A DNA stretch of 64,000 nucleotides from Flavobacterium sp. 123. Its GTDB lineage: Bacteria; Bacteroidota; Bacteroidia; Flavobacteriales; Flavobacteriaceae. Under the pieces are notes generated by a model. It worked only from the letters and a program-made list of their open reading frames with translations, was not told where the DNA came from and made no database searches. Made by a program: the position numbers and the translations under genes. Positions within the stretch are counted from its first letter, which is position 1. Each line of letters begins with the position of its first letter. Below are positions 18,411 to 27,758 of the stretch, in pieces. The stretch lies in NCBI RefSeq assembly GCF_003634825.1, contig NZ_RBXD01000001.1:1510501-1574500 (forward strand), in the 5' to 3' direction.

Positions 18411-19471
18411 TGAAAAATTTTGATATCAACGAAGATCCGCACAGACGTTATAATCCGTTAATCAACGAATGGGTTTTGGTTTCTCCACACCGTTCGAAAC
18501 GTCCTTGGCAAGGGCAAAATGAAGCAATAACTTCGGATGCATTGCCAGAATATGACCCAACTTGTTATTTGTGTCCGGGAAATGTTCGAGCGAATGGAAT
18601 GGTCAATCCCAACTATGAAAGTTCTTTTGTTTTTGAAAATGATTTTGCTGCTTTGAAGCAAGAAGAAATTGCTTTTGAAGAAAATAAAAAGGATACTTTT
18701 TTTAAAGCCAAACCAGAAAGAGGAATTTCTAAAGTAGTTTGCTTTTCGCCAAAACATAATTTGACCTTGCCAGAAATGCCAGCTGATGCGATTGAAAATA
18801 TCATTCATACTTGGCAAAAAGAATACACTGATTTAGGAAATGTAGATTACATTAATCACGTTCAGATTTTTGAAAATAAAGGAAGTGTGATGGGTTGTAG
18901 TAATCCACATCCACACGGTCAAATTTGGGCACAATCTTCTTTGCCAACCGAAGTGGAGAAAACGCAAAGTAATCTGAAAGCCTATTTTGATACGCACAAT
19001 AAAACGCTTTTGGAAGATTATTTAAAAGAAGAATTAAAACTGGATGAACGTATCGTTATTGAGAACGATCATTTTGTGGTATTGGTTCCTTTTTGGGCAA
19101 TTTGGCCTTATGAAACGATGATTGTCAGTAAACGAAATGTGAGTAAAATAACCGATTTTACTCAAACGGAAGTCTCAGATTTTGCTGTTATTTTAAAACA
19201 ATTGACAACTAAATATGACAATCTTTTTGAAACATCTTTCCCATATTCATCAGGGATTCATCAGTCGCCTACAGACGGAGAATTGCATCCAGAATGGCAT
19301 TTTCACATGCATTTCTATCCGCCTTTATTGCGTTCTGCAACCGTTAAAAAATTTATGGTGGGTTACGAAATGATGGGCGAATCACAAAGAGATATTACGC
19401 CAGAGAAAAGTGCTGAAATTTTGAGGGCGCAATCAAATGTTCATTATAAAAATAAAGTTATTAAATCTTAG
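18410..19471 (+). CDS. galT: Galactose-1-phosphate uridylyltransferase
   Basis: The 353-residue HIT-superfamily enzyme has the active motif NPHPHGQ with nucleophile His169. CYLCPG (Cys52, Cys55) and a later HxH-containing stretch (EWHFHMHFYPP) form the metal sites. It exchanges UMP between UDP-glucose and galactose 1-phosphate, giving glucose 1-phosphate and UDP-galactose. It is coupled to galK by a one-base overlap and is followed 11 bases later by the GH36 gene. The length is normal and the sequence intact. Confidence 0.97.
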   Translation: MKNFDINEDPHRRYNPLINEWVLVSPHRSKRPWQGQNEAITSDALPEYDPTCYLCPGNVRANGMVNPNYESSFVFENDFAALKQEEIAFEENKKDTFFKAKPERGISKVVCFSPKHNLTLPEMPADAIENIIHTWQKEYTDLGNVDYINHVQIFENKGSVMGCSNPHPHGQIWAQSSLPTEVEKTQSNLKAYFDTHNKTLLEDYLKEELKLDERIVIENDHFVVLVPFWAIWPYETMIVSKRNVSKITDFTQTEVSDFAVILKQLTTKYDNLFETSFPYSSGIHQSPTDGELHPEWHFHMHFYPPLLRSATVKKFMVGYEMMGESQRDITPEKSAEILRAQSNVHYKNKVIKS

Positions 19472-19482
19472 ATTAATTATTT

Positions 19483-21705
19483 ATGAAAGAAAAACTAAAA
19501 TTCTGTTTTAATAAAAAGGGTGTTTTTACATTGCTTTTTATGTTTAGTGTAATCAGTTTATGGGCACAAAAAGTTACAATACCCATTGCAACTAATAGCA
19601 ATATGATGTTGTTACAAACTGATAGTAATAATCGTTTGATGACAGTCTATTTTGGAAAACCTCTGGCGAATGTCAATGAATATTCATCAGCTTCAGATGC
19701 TTATAATTTCAAGGATGAGAATGCCGGAATCTATAATGGTGTTTATACGCCTGCTGGAACTTGGAATCTTTCGGAGCCAGCTATTCAAGTAAAGCATGCT
19801 GACGGGAATCCATCTTTGGAACTTAAATATGTAAGTCATAAAACAGAAAAAATTGATGCTAATTCATCTCTTACAAGTATTATTTTAAAAGATCCTGTTT
19901 ACCCATTTGAGGTAACTTTGTTTTATAAAATTTGGGCAAAGGAGAATGTAATTGAACAATGGTCGGAGATAAAACACAATGAAAAAAAGGCAGTTCTGCT
20001 TCAGAAATTTGCGTCGGCTAATTTATATTTTACCAATAAAGATTTTTACTTGACTAGTTTTCAAGGGCAGTATTTAAAGGAAATGCAGCCAATTGAATCA
20101 AAACTTTTACAAGGAATTAGAACAGTAGATTCTAAACTAGGAACAAGAGCGATGTTGCTTCAAAATCCTAATTTTATTTTATCTTTTGGGAAGCCTGCTT
20201 CAGACACTGAAGGTACAGTTATGTTGGGACAATTGGCTTGGAGCAGTAATTTTAAATTAGATTTTGAGGTTGATTCGTATAAGAATCTTCGTCTTATTGC
20301 AGGGGTTAACCCATATGCTTCTGAATATCTTTTGCCTGCGAACCAAGTTTTTAAAACACCGTCTTTTATATATGCTTTGTCTAATAATGGTACTGGTGAG
20401 GCAAGTAGAAATCTTCATGATTGGGCAAGAAAATATAGAGTTTTGGATGGCGAAGGGGAACGTCTTACGTTGTTAAACAATTGGGAAGCTACCTATTTTG
20501 ATTTTGATGAAAATAAAATTTCGGAATTATTTAAAGGCGCTAAAGACATTGGTGTAGATATGTTTTTGTTGGATGATGGATGGTTTGCAAATAAATATCC
20601 TAGAAACGATGACAAAGCAGGTCTTGGAGACTGGAAAGAAAATGCAAAGAAGTTGCCTAATGGATTAGGTTATTTAGTAAAAGAAGCCAAAAAAGAAGGG
20701 GTTAAGTTTGGGATTTGGATTGAGCCTGAAATGGTAAATCCTAAAAGTGAGTTGTATGAAAAACATTTGGACTGGGTAATCCGTCAGCCAGAAAGACCAG
20801 AAGTGTATTATAGAAACCAATTAGTGCTTGATTTGTCAAATCCAGAAGTACAGGATTTTGTATTTGGAATAGTAGACAACCTTTTTGTAAAAAACCCGGA
20901 ATTGGCATTTATAAAATGGGATTGTAATGCGGTTATTTACAATGCGTATTCAGCCTATCTGAACAAAAAAGGCATTCCGCAATCGAATTTATACGTTGAT
21001 TATATAAGAGGTTTGTATAAAGTACTACAAAGAATTCGTGCTAAATATCCTAAAGTTCCTATGATGTTATGCTCAGGTGGAGGCGGACGTGGAGATTATG
21101 AGATGTTAAAATACTTTACTGAATTCTGGCCGAGTGATGATACAGAACCTATTGAAAGAATATTTATGCAATGGGATTATTCTTATTTCTTCCCTTCCAT
21201 TACAACGGATAACCATGTGACTGACTGGGGAAAACAGCCTTTGAAATTTAGAGTTGATGTAGCGAGTATGGGTAAATTAGGGTTTGATATTGTGGTTAGT
21301 CATTTAAGCGATAAGGATAAGTTATTTTGCAAAGAAGCAATAAAAAATTATAGTTCATTCAAAGATATTGTTTGGCATGGCGATTTGTATCGTTTAGTGA
21401 ATCCACATGAAAATGATATTTCGGCATTAATGTATGTTGATAAAGACAAAAGTAAGGCCGTTGTTTTTAATTATTTGGTTAACAATCGATTTATGTTGAC
21501 AGCAACTCCACTTCCAGTTGTTTTGAAAGGATTAGATCCAAACAAAAAATATGCAGTAAAAGAATTAAATATATATCCGGGAACCAAATCGACAATGCCT
21601 TCTGAAAATGTTTTTTCAGGTGATTTTCTAATGAAAGTAGGAATTAATCCGAATGTGAATTTACAGAGAACTAGTGTAGTACTTGAAATAACAGAGGTCA
21701 AATAA
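19483..21705 (+). CDS. GH36 alpha-galactosidase, secreted
   Basis: The 740-residue protein has a signal peptide (cut near residue 29, SLWAQ) and the three-part GH36 layout: an N-terminal beta-sandwich (to about 320), a TIM barrel (about 325-640) and a C-terminal sheet domain. LLDDGWF (363-369) binds substrate. The nucleophile is Asp480 in FIKWDCN, and the acid/base is probably Asp552 in WPSDD. It removes terminal alpha-galactose from raffinose-type oligosaccharides or galactomannan and galactan decorations. Encoding it between galT and galE links release with Leloir use. The polymer attacked in nature is not shown by the sequence. Confidence 0.92.
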   Translation: MKEKLKFCFNKKGVFTLLFMFSVISLWAQKVTIPIATNSNMMLLQTDSNNRLMTVYFGKPLANVNEYSSASDAYNFKDENAGIYNGVYTPAGTWNLSEPAIQVKHADGNPSLELKYVSHKTEKIDANSSLTSIILKDPVYPFEVTLFYKIWAKENVIEQWSEIKHNEKKAVLLQKFASANLYFTNKDFYLTSFQGQYLKEMQPIESKLLQGIRTVDSKLGTRAMLLQNPNFILSFGKPASDTEGTVMLGQLAWSSNFKLDFEVDSYKNLRLIAGVNPYASEYLLPANQVFKTPSFIYALSNNGTGEASRNLHDWARKYRVLDGEGERLTLLNNWEATYFDFDENKISELFKGAKDIGVDMFLLDDGWFANKYPRNDDKAGLGDWKENAKKLPNGLGYLVKEAKKEGVKFGIWIEPEMVNPKSELYEKHLDWVIRQPERPEVYYRNQLVLDLSNPEVQDFVFGIVDNLFVKNPELAFIKWDCNAVIYNAYSAYLNKKGIPQSNLYVDYIRGLYKVLQRIRAKYPKVPMMLCSGGGGRGDYEMLKYFTEFWPSDDTEPIERIFMQWDYSYFFPSITTDNHVTDWGKQPLKFRVDVASMGKLGFDIVVSHLSDKDKLFCKEAIKNYSSFKDIVWHGDLYRLVNPHENDISALMYVDKDKSKAVVFNYLVNNRFMLTATPLPVVLKGLDPNKKYAVKELNIYPGTKSTMPSENVFSGDFLMKVGINPNVNLQRTSVVLEITEVK

Positions 21706-21736
21706 AGTTTCAAAGCACATTGTAAAATTTTAAAAT

Positions 21737-22753
21737 ATGAAAATAGTTGTTACTGGAGGTTTAGGCTTCATAGGTTCACATACGGTTGTCGAGTTGCAAA
21801 ATGAAAATTTGGAAGTAGTTGTTATTGATAATTTGTCTAATTCCTCCATCGAGGTTTTAGATGGTATCGAACGAATAACGGGGAAGAAACCTATTTTTGA
21901 AAATTTTGATTTAAGAGATAAAAAAGCGACTCAGGATTTTTTCAAAAGACATTCTGATGTAGCCGGTGTTATTCATTTTGCAGCCTCAAAAGCAGTTGGC
22001 GAAAGCGTGAAAGATCCGTTGTTGTATTATGAAAATAATGTGGCATCACTGGTATATATTTTACAGGAATTGCAAAAAAAACCTCAAGCTCAAATTATTT
22101 TCAGTTCTTCTTGTACCGTTTACGGTCAAGCCGAAGTAATGCCAATTGCCGAGACAACTCCTATTCAAGTAGCGATGTCTCCTTATGGGAATACCAAGCA
22201 AATTGGCGAAGAAATTATTGCTGATGTGACCAAAATGAGTAACATCAATGCTATTTTGTTGCGTTATTTTAATCCAATTGGCGCACATCCTTCAGCTGAA
22301 ATAGGCGAATTGCCTATTGGTGTTCCACAAAATTTAGTTCCTTTTATTACGCAAACAGGAATTGGCCTGCGAAATGAATTGCTAGTTTATGGGAATGATT
22401 ATCCAACAATTGACGGAACCTGCGTTCGAGATTATATTCATGTAGTTGATTTAGCAAAAGCACATGTTTTAGCCTTACAAAGACTATTGAATAAGAAGAA
22501 TTTGGAAAAATTAGAAGTCTTTAATCTTGGAACAGGGAAGGGTAGTTCCGTATTGGAAGTAATTCAAGCATTCGAAAAAGTTAGTGGAACAAAGCTACCT
22601 TACAGAATTGTTGCCAGACGCGAAGGAGATGTTACGTCTACTTACGCTAATACAGATAAAGCGAATGCAATTCTTGGTTGGAAAACACAATCTACTCTTG
22701 AAGAAGCTATGGCGAGTGCTTGGAAATGGGAACAGAAGGTGAGACAGCGCTAA
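21737..22753 (+). CDS. galE: UDP-glucose 4-epimerase
   Basis: The 338-residue short-chain dehydrogenase has the NAD-binding GGLGFIGSHT at the N-terminus, FAASKAVGESV, a catalytic Ser/Thr in SSSCTVYG, and the YGNTK catalytic pair. The C-terminal region with GTCVRDYIHVVDLAKAH and VARREGDVTSTYANT is typical of GalE. It regenerates UDP-glucose from UDP-galactose for GalT. It closes the galK-galT-GH36-galE run on the plus strand, and a 352-base gap with an AraR-type site follows. Confidence 0.96.
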   Translation: MKIVVTGGLGFIGSHTVVELQNENLEVVVIDNLSNSSIEVLDGIERITGKKPIFENFDLRDKKATQDFFKRHSDVAGVIHFAASKAVGESVKDPLLYYENNVASLVYILQELQKKPQAQIIFSSSCTVYGQAEVMPIAETTPIQVAMSPYGNTKQIGEEIIADVTKMSNINAILLRYFNPIGAHPSAEIGELPIGVPQNLVPFITQTGIGLRNELLVYGNDYPTIDGTCVRDYIHVVDLAKAHVLALQRLLNKKNLEKLEVFNLGTGKGSSVLEVIQAFEKVSGTKLPYRIVARREGDVTSTYANTDKANAILGWKTQSTLEEAMASAWKWEQKVRQR

Positions 22754-22871
22754 TAATTTGATTTTAAAAGTCAAAAAACAAGGTAATTAATTTACATAAA
22801 TAAATAAAAAACAACTGTAAATCAATAACTTATGTTTTGTATTTGTGAAATATAACTTATTTAACAATAAT

Positions 22872-22890
22872 AAATGTAAAAAATACATTT
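22872..22890. promoter_or_regulatory. Perfect AraR-type operator upstream of the symporter
   Basis: AAATGTAAAAAATACATTT has two perfectly matched 7-base inverted arms with a 5-base spacer and is the best copy in the window. It is followed by GTAAAT, as at the susC site. It lies 215 bases before the symporter start. Confidence 0.7.
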
Positions 22891-22919
22891 GTAAATGATG
22901 AAAATAAATATTTTTATTT

Positions 22920-22927
22920 TACTTTTG
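22920..22927 (+). promoter_or_regulatory. Possible -7 element of the symporter gene
   Basis: TACTTTTG matches TAnnTTTG and lies just downstream of the AraR-type repeat. A TTTG at 22888-22891 is 28 bases upstream, longer than the usual spacing, so the -33 part is unsure. Confidence 0.4.
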
Positions 22928-23105
22928 ACTTTCGTAAATTCATAAAAATATAATAAAATTAAAACACATATCACATTTTATAACTGATTCTATAATGAAA
23001 TTATAAAGTTTCATCTAGATGTTTTGAAGTTTAATTTGTGTGAGAAAAATAAAAGCATACAATAATCGCATTCATTTATATTAATTTCTAAAAACCAAAT
23101 TACTC

Positions 23106-24791
23106 ATGAGCCAGAACCTTGCTTTTGCGGATTACGCAGTATTTATTATTTATTTTATCGTGGTATCTACTTATGGATATACCATATATCGCAAGCGCGA
23201 AAAAAACGAACACGATGCAAAAGCTTATTTTCTTGCAGAAGGAACGCTTACTTGGTGGGCTATTGGAGCTTCATTAATTGCTTCTAATATTTCTGCAGAG
23301 CAATTTATCGGAATGAGTGGGGAAGGATTCTTTTTAGGAGTTGCTGTTGCGGCTTATGAGTGGATTGCTGCTATTGCTTTGATTATTGTGGCTGTTTGGT
23401 TTATTCCAGTTTACTTGAAAAACAAAATTTACACCATGCCTCAGTTTTTGAAAACGAGGTATAATGAGTCAACAGCTTTGATTATGGCTGTTTTCTGGTT
23501 GTTTTTATATGTTTTTGTGAACTTAACTTCTATTTTATATTTGGGAGCGGTTGCGATTAATGGATTAGCGGGAGGAGAATACCTTCATGTTATTATGATT
23601 GGTTTAGCACTTTTTGCTTTATTGATTTCTTTAGGAGGGATGAAAGTGGTTGCGTATACTGACGTTATTCAAGTTGCAGTATTAATCATAGGCGGATTAG
23701 TTACGTCTTATATTGCTTTAACTACCGTTGGACAATATTTTGGTGTAGGCGAAAATGCTATTGCAGGTTTCAAAGTGTTAATGGAAAAAGCTCCAGAGCA
23801 TTTCAAAATGATTATCCCAGAACCAACTGCGGCTTCCTCTCAAAATGACATTAACAAATACCTTACTTTTCCAGGTTTAATGTCTTATTTAGCGGGAATT
23901 TGGATTATCAACCTTAACTATTGGGGTTGTAACCAATATATTACGCAAAGAGCTTTGGGTGCTGATTTACAAACTGCTCGTACCGGTATTTTATTTGCAG
24001 GAATGCTAAAATTATTAATGCCAGTTATTGTTATGTTGCCTGGTATTGCAGCTTATGTTTTATACGAAAATGGACATTTACCACAATTAGTTGGAGGTAA
24101 AGATGGGGCGTATTCAGCTATGTTAACATTCCTTCCTACAGGATTAAAAGGGTTGTCAGTAGCGGCTTTAACTGCTGCAATAGTTGCTTCTTTGGCAGGT
24201 AAAGTAAATAGTATTTCTACTATATACACATTGGACGTACACAAAAAATATATTCAAAAAAATGCTACTGATAGAGGTCAAGTAAACATAGGAAGAATAG
24301 CTGTTTTTGCAGCCATGCTTCTTGCGGTTTTATTTACTTGGAATGACTTACTTGGAATTGGTGGTGTTGGTGGATTTACGTACATTCAAAAATATACTGG
24401 ATTTATTAGTCCTGGAGTTTTTGCTATGTTTTTCCTTGGAATGTTTTGGAAAAGAACAACTGGTACAGCTGCAATTGTAGGGGTAATATCTGGATTTTTA
24501 TTGTCAGTTTTATTCAATGAATTTGCACCAGCATTATTTGGAAATGAAACCTTGTTATATACGGCTTTCGCCAATGGTAAAGGTGGTTTCGAAATTCCAT
24601 TCCATATTTGTATGGGATTATCATTCTTATTCACAATGATTCTTATGATTGCCATAAGTTTCGCAGGACCAAAAGTGAATCCTAAAGCATTCGAATTAGA
24701 TACTGAAATGTTTAAATTAAAACCTCAAACAACAGTATTAATTGTTATAACATTATTAATTATTTTTGCTTTGTACGTTAAGTTCTGGTAA
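23106..24791 (+). CDS. Sodium/sugar symporter, SSS (SGLT-like) family
   Basis: The 561-residue inner-membrane protein has about 14 hydrophobic helices. It starts with YAVFIIYFIVVSTYGYTIY and has SGLT-family marks such as FLAEGTLTWWAIGASLIASNISAEQFIGMSG (broken first core helix), YWGCNQYITQRALGA, and AALTAAIVASLAGKVNSISTIYTLDV (sodium site region). It would import a monosaccharide with sodium ions. Its AraR-type operator points to L-arabinose, while its place after galE points to galactose; SGLT-type carriers can take either. It is a single-gene unit ended by the hairpin at 24814-24855. Substrate is inference. Confidence 0.9.
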   Translation: MSQNLAFADYAVFIIYFIVVSTYGYTIYRKREKNEHDAKAYFLAEGTLTWWAIGASLIASNISAEQFIGMSGEGFFLGVAVAAYEWIAAIALIIVAVWFIPVYLKNKIYTMPQFLKTRYNESTALIMAVFWLFLYVFVNLTSILYLGAVAINGLAGGEYLHVIMIGLALFALLISLGGMKVVAYTDVIQVAVLIIGGLVTSYIALTTVGQYFGVGENAIAGFKVLMEKAPEHFKMIIPEPTAASSQNDINKYLTFPGLMSYLAGIWIINLNYWGCNQYITQRALGADLQTARTGILFAGMLKLLMPVIVMLPGIAAYVLYENGHLPQLVGGKDGAYSAMLTFLPTGLKGLSVAALTAAIVASLAGKVNSISTIYTLDVHKKYIQKNATDRGQVNIGRIAVFAAMLLAVLFTWNDLLGIGGVGGFTYIQKYTGFISPGVFAMFFLGMFWKRTTGTAAIVGVISGFLLSVLFNEFAPALFGNETLLYTAFANGKGGFEIPFHICMGLSFLFTMILMIAISFAGPKVNPKAFELDTEMFKLKPQTTVLIVITLLIIFALYVKFW

Positions 24792-24813
24792 AAAATAAGT
24801 GTCTTACTTTATT

Positions 24814-24855
24814 AAAAAGTGTGAAGCTAAATTCGTTTAGTTTCACACTTTTTTT
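24814..24855. terminator. Bidirectional terminator between symporter and umuDC
   Basis: A long stem (AAAAAGTGTGAA with TTCACACTTTTT, extended by CTAAA/TTTAG) closes on a TTCG loop with T-runs on both sides. It lies 23 bases after the symporter stop and overlaps the last codons of umuD on the other strand, so it can end both transcripts. Confidence 0.85.
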
Positions 24856-25283
24856 ATGACATAAGTTACAATTCCCCAAATGATAAGTTGGTTTTCTTCC
24901 GTTACTTTTATGGGGGAATAAGTGGCGTTTTCTGGCATGAGGTACAAGCAGTCTTTTTCGACTTGAATTCGTTTTACCGTAAATTCTCCGTCGATAAAAC
25001 AAATTGCGATTTTATTATTTTGAGGTTCTAAACTTCGGTCAACTACTAATACATCTTGGTCGCTGATGCCTGCGTCAACCATTGAATTTCCTTTCACTTT
25101 AATATAAAAAGTTGCCAAGGAATTTTTAGTCAAAGCTTTATTTAAATCAATGCTGTTTTCCATAAAGTCAGCAGCAGGCGAAGGAAAACCCGCCGAAACG
25201 CCTTCCTTAATCAACGGAATCTGAATTTCACTTTCAAAATCAGGACGATAGAATGTGAGTATTTGTTCTTTTTTTATTGGCAT
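24843..25283 (-). CDS. umuD: UmuD-like SOS mutagenesis protein (S24 peptidase)
   Basis: The 146-residue protein is a LexA/UmuD-type self-cleaving protein without a DNA-binding domain. It has the Ala31-Gly32 cleavage site in GVSAGFPSPA, nucleophile Ser67 in VKGNSMVDAG and the general base Lys104 in EFTVKRI. After RecA-stimulated cleavage such proteins join UmuC to form a translesion polymerase. The start overlaps the umuC stop by ten bases on the same strand, so this is a umuC-umuD operon with the order reversed from E. coli. The stop lies inside the bidirectional terminator. Confidence 0.92.
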   Translation of the reverse strand: MPIKKEQILTFYRPDFESEIQIPLIKEGVSAGFPSPAADFMENSIDLNKALTKNSLATFYIKVKGNSMVDAGISDQDVLVVDRSLEPQNNKIAICFIDGEFTVKRIQVEKDCLYLMPENATYSPIKVTEENQLIIWGIVTYVIKKV

Positions 25284-26548
25284 CGGATTTCTAAAATCTC
25301 ATTAAAGTTAGTAGTATATTTTGGAGACAAATGGTTTTGGTTCATGTTCCAAGTTAGGTTCAAATTTTGGGAAGCCAATTTTATTTTTTTATCACCAATT
25401 TTGTTGTTCAGCTTATCCATTACTTTCATAATAGCCAAATGTTTTGGGTTTTCTTCTTCAAACAATTGTAATTGTTTCTTGTTTTCATGAATCAATTCGG
25501 TGACAATAACGCCAGCTTTTTTGAACTTTACAGTTTCATTTTCAGGAAGTAATTTCCGTAGCATTTCTATTGCTTTGTTGGAAATTGTCAAAGTCGAATT
25601 TGTAGCATACGGCAAAGTCATTGCCATGTTGAAATAATATTTTGGTGCTTTAACGGAATGCCTGTCAATTACTAACATCACAATTATGGTGTGACAGCAA
25701 GTATTTTGCTTTCTCAATTTTTCTGCGCAAACAGCGGCAAAAGTTGCTACACGTTCTCTGAGTAAATCATATTCAGCAATTTGTTTTGGAAAGCTTCTTG
25801 TAATAGCAATACTTTTCTTTTGTTCCGTAATAGGTTCTAAATCTAAAACTGATTTTCCTTCCAATTCATATTTTAAACGTAGACCAATCACACCCATTTC
25901 TTTCCTAATCCAAGCTTCGTGTTGCGGTTGTATAAACTCAAAAGCTGTGTTTATGTTTCTTAGTTTTGCTTTTTTTGTTGTGCGGTAGCCAATGCCCCAA
26001 ACATCTTCAATTTTAGTCCATTTCAAGGCTTTGATGCGTTTTTCTTCGCTGTCAATTATATAAACACCTTTTGTTCTAGCATGAAATTTTTTCGCGATTT
26101 TATTGGCGACTTTTGATAATGCTTTTGTTTCGGCAAAGCCAATGCAAACCGGAATCCCAACCCATTTTTGTACACGGGTTTTCATTTCGAGCCCGTAATC
26201 TTGATAATCTGGTATATTCTGTCCGTCAAAATTCAAGAAGGCTTCATCAATACTATAAATTTCTAAATTGGGAGTAAATTGGTTTAAAATGGCCATTACA
26301 CGATTGCTTAAATCACCATACAAGGCATAGTTGGAGGAGAAAATTTGAATATTTTTCTCTCTTATTAATTCTTTAATCTGAAAAAGTGGCGCTCCCATAG
26401 GAACTCCAACTGCTTTAGCTTCGTCACTTCTTGAAATCACACAACCATCATTATTTGATAATATTGCAATAGGCTTTCCTGCGAGTTGAGGTTGAAAAAC
26501 CCTTTCGCAAGAAGCATAAAAATTGTTACAATCGACTAAAGCATACAT
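25274..26548 (-). CDS. umuC: Y-family DNA polymerase, UmuC-like
   Basis: The 424-residue protein has the Y-family palm and metal ligands (Asp6 in YALVDCNNFYASCERVF; SIDEAFLNF near residue 100). A helix-hairpin-helix thumb follows (ALKWTKIEDVWGIGYRTTKKAKLRNI, about 165-190), then a little-finger domain with KKSIAITRSFPKQI. It copies damaged DNA with low fidelity together with UmuD'. The first codon begins the conserved motif, so the start is sure. A CAAAATTA on the plus strand (TAATTTTG on the coding strand) at 26553-26560 sits only five bases from the start. If that is the -7 element, the mRNA would be nearly leaderless. No LexA box was recognised. Confidence 0.93.
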   Translation of the reverse strand: MYALVDCNNFYASCERVFQPQLAGKPIAILSNNDGCVISRSDEAKAVGVPMGAPLFQIKELIREKNIQIFSSNYALYGDLSNRVMAILNQFTPNLEIYSIDEAFLNFDGQNIPDYQDYGLEMKTRVQKWVGIPVCIGFAETKALSKVANKIAKKFHARTKGVYIIDSEEKRIKALKWTKIEDVWGIGYRTTKKAKLRNINTAFEFIQPQHEAWIRKEMGVIGLRLKYELEGKSVLDLEPITEQKKSIAITRSFPKQIAEYDLLRERVATFAAVCAEKLRKQNTCCHTIIVMLVIDRHSVKAPKYYFNMAMTLPYATNSTLTISNKAIEMLRKLLPENETVKFKKAGVIVTELIHENKKQLQLFEEENPKHLAIMKVMDKLNNKIGDKKIKLASQNLNLTWNMNQNHLSPKYTTNFNEILEIRCQ

Positions 26549-26697
26549 AGCGCAAAATTACTCAATATGCTTTTATGGAAGGAAGTAACAAAAGTTAATT
26601 TTAGCGATTGTTGATAAGTAAAATAGATTGGAATTTCAAGAAATGAAAATTAATTTTGCAGCTATAATATTGAATCTAGAAAAATAGGGTTCATCTA

Positions 26698-27570
26698 TTA
26701 CTTCAATACAGAACGCAATTCTTGACGGTATTGCGATGCACTTTTACCCGTAAACTCCTTAAATGATTTATTGAAATAGCTAAAATTATTGAAACCACTT
26801 TCATAGCAGATTTCTGTAATGCTTATGGGTTTTTCGGCTAATAATTTGGAGGCATGAACCAATCGGTAATCATTGACAAATTTGGTAAATGTTTTATGGG
26901 TTATCTTTTTGAAATAACGACAAAATGAAGGAACAGTCATGCTGACTAATACTGCTACTTCTTCAAGTGTTATGACTTCTTGAAAATGATCTTTCACATA
27001 GTTGAAAACAGTATTAATTCGGTCGTTATCTTGCATTTGAAGTTCCATTGAGAATCCCTCGGCATTGAGTACTTTGAATTCTTCCGATAATTCTAGTTCG
27101 TTCAAAATGGATAACATGCTCAATAGTTTTCCAAATTGTGATTGCCCTTCCATGGCTTCTATTTTGAGACCGATGGTTTTTTTGGTTGTGCCACCAAAAG
27201 CAATTCCTGCTTTGGCTTGGTCAAATAGATTCCGAATGTTTTTCATTTCTGAAATTTCAAAAAAATCATTCCCAAGAAAGTCTGGTTTCATTTGGATAAC
27301 CGTTTCGTTTTTGTTTCCCGTTTGCTCATTGGTAAAACCACAATGTGGCAAATTACTTCCTATTAATATAAGATCTCCGTCATTATAATAAGAAACATGG
27401 CTACCAACTTGGCGTTTGCCCGAACCACCATTTATATAAACCAATTCGATTTCAGGATGGTAATGCCAAAGGTGTGCTTTGCTGTTCGCGTTCTCTACAT
27501 ATTTAGAAAAGGAGAATGAACTTCCAAAGGATGGGGCGATAATTTCTAATGTAGGCTGTATTGTTTTCAT
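26698..27570 (-). CDS. AraC-family transcriptional regulator with cupin domain
   Basis: The 290-residue protein has an N-terminal cupin-like sensor (about 20-110; HLWHYHPEIELVYINGGSGKRQVG and GDLILIGSNLPHCG). It has a C-terminal double helix-turn-helix (about 185-285) with AVLVSMTVPSFCRYFKKITHKTFTKFVNDYRL and ISITEICYESGFNNFSYFNKSFKEFTGKSASQYRQ. It probably senses a sugar or other small ligand and binds DNA. It stands divergent from the secreted protein gene at 27759, which may be a target. No known ligand can be read from the sequence. Confidence 0.9.
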   Translation of the reverse strand: MKTIQPTLEIIAPSFGSSFSFSKYVENANSKAHLWHYHPEIELVYINGGSGKRQVGSHVSYYNDGDLILIGSNLPHCGFTNEQTGNKNETVIQMKPDFLGNDFFEISEMKNIRNLFDQAKAGIAFGGTTKKTIGLKIEAMEGQSQFGKLLSMLSILNELELSEEFKVLNAEGFSMELQMQDNDRINTVFNYVKDHFQEVITLEEVAVLVSMTVPSFCRYFKKITHKTFTKFVNDYRLVHASKLLAEKPISITEICYESGFNNFSYFNKSFKEFTGKSASQYRQELRSVLK

Positions 27571-27711
27571 AACCTAATATGTTTAGAATTAGGATAAAAG
27601 TACTAACAATAGATGTAATATTGTCGTATTTTAACCTAAAACGTTTTCGTAAAAGGTAATATAGCACATAAATTGGAAAATACTGTGTTAGTCATCAATT
27701 GGCTCTTAGCA

Positions 27712-27719
27712 TAACTTTG
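27712..27719 (+). promoter_or_regulatory. Possible -7 element of the secreted protein gene
   Basis: TAACTTTG matches TAnnTTTG and lies 40 bases before the chosen start. The only TTG nearby (27699-27701) is too close to serve as a normal -33 element. Confidence 0.4.
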
Positions 27720-27758
27720 TCTCAGATAAAAATCATTATTAATCTTAAAACAACGATT

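Larger units (their letters stand above)
22754..23105. other. 352-bp leader region of the sodium/sugar symporter
   Basis: No gene is visible. The stretch is AT-rich. It holds the perfect 19-bp AraR-type site (22872-22890) and a TACTTTTG -7 element 30 bases further on, leaving an unusually long leader of about 170 bases before the symporter start. I see no clear riboswitch or hairpin in that leader. Confidence 0.6.

Noticed and set aside
26553..26560. umuC as a leaderless message from TAATTTTG five bases before the start
   Set aside because: No -33 element at the normal distance; not strong enough to list as a promoter.
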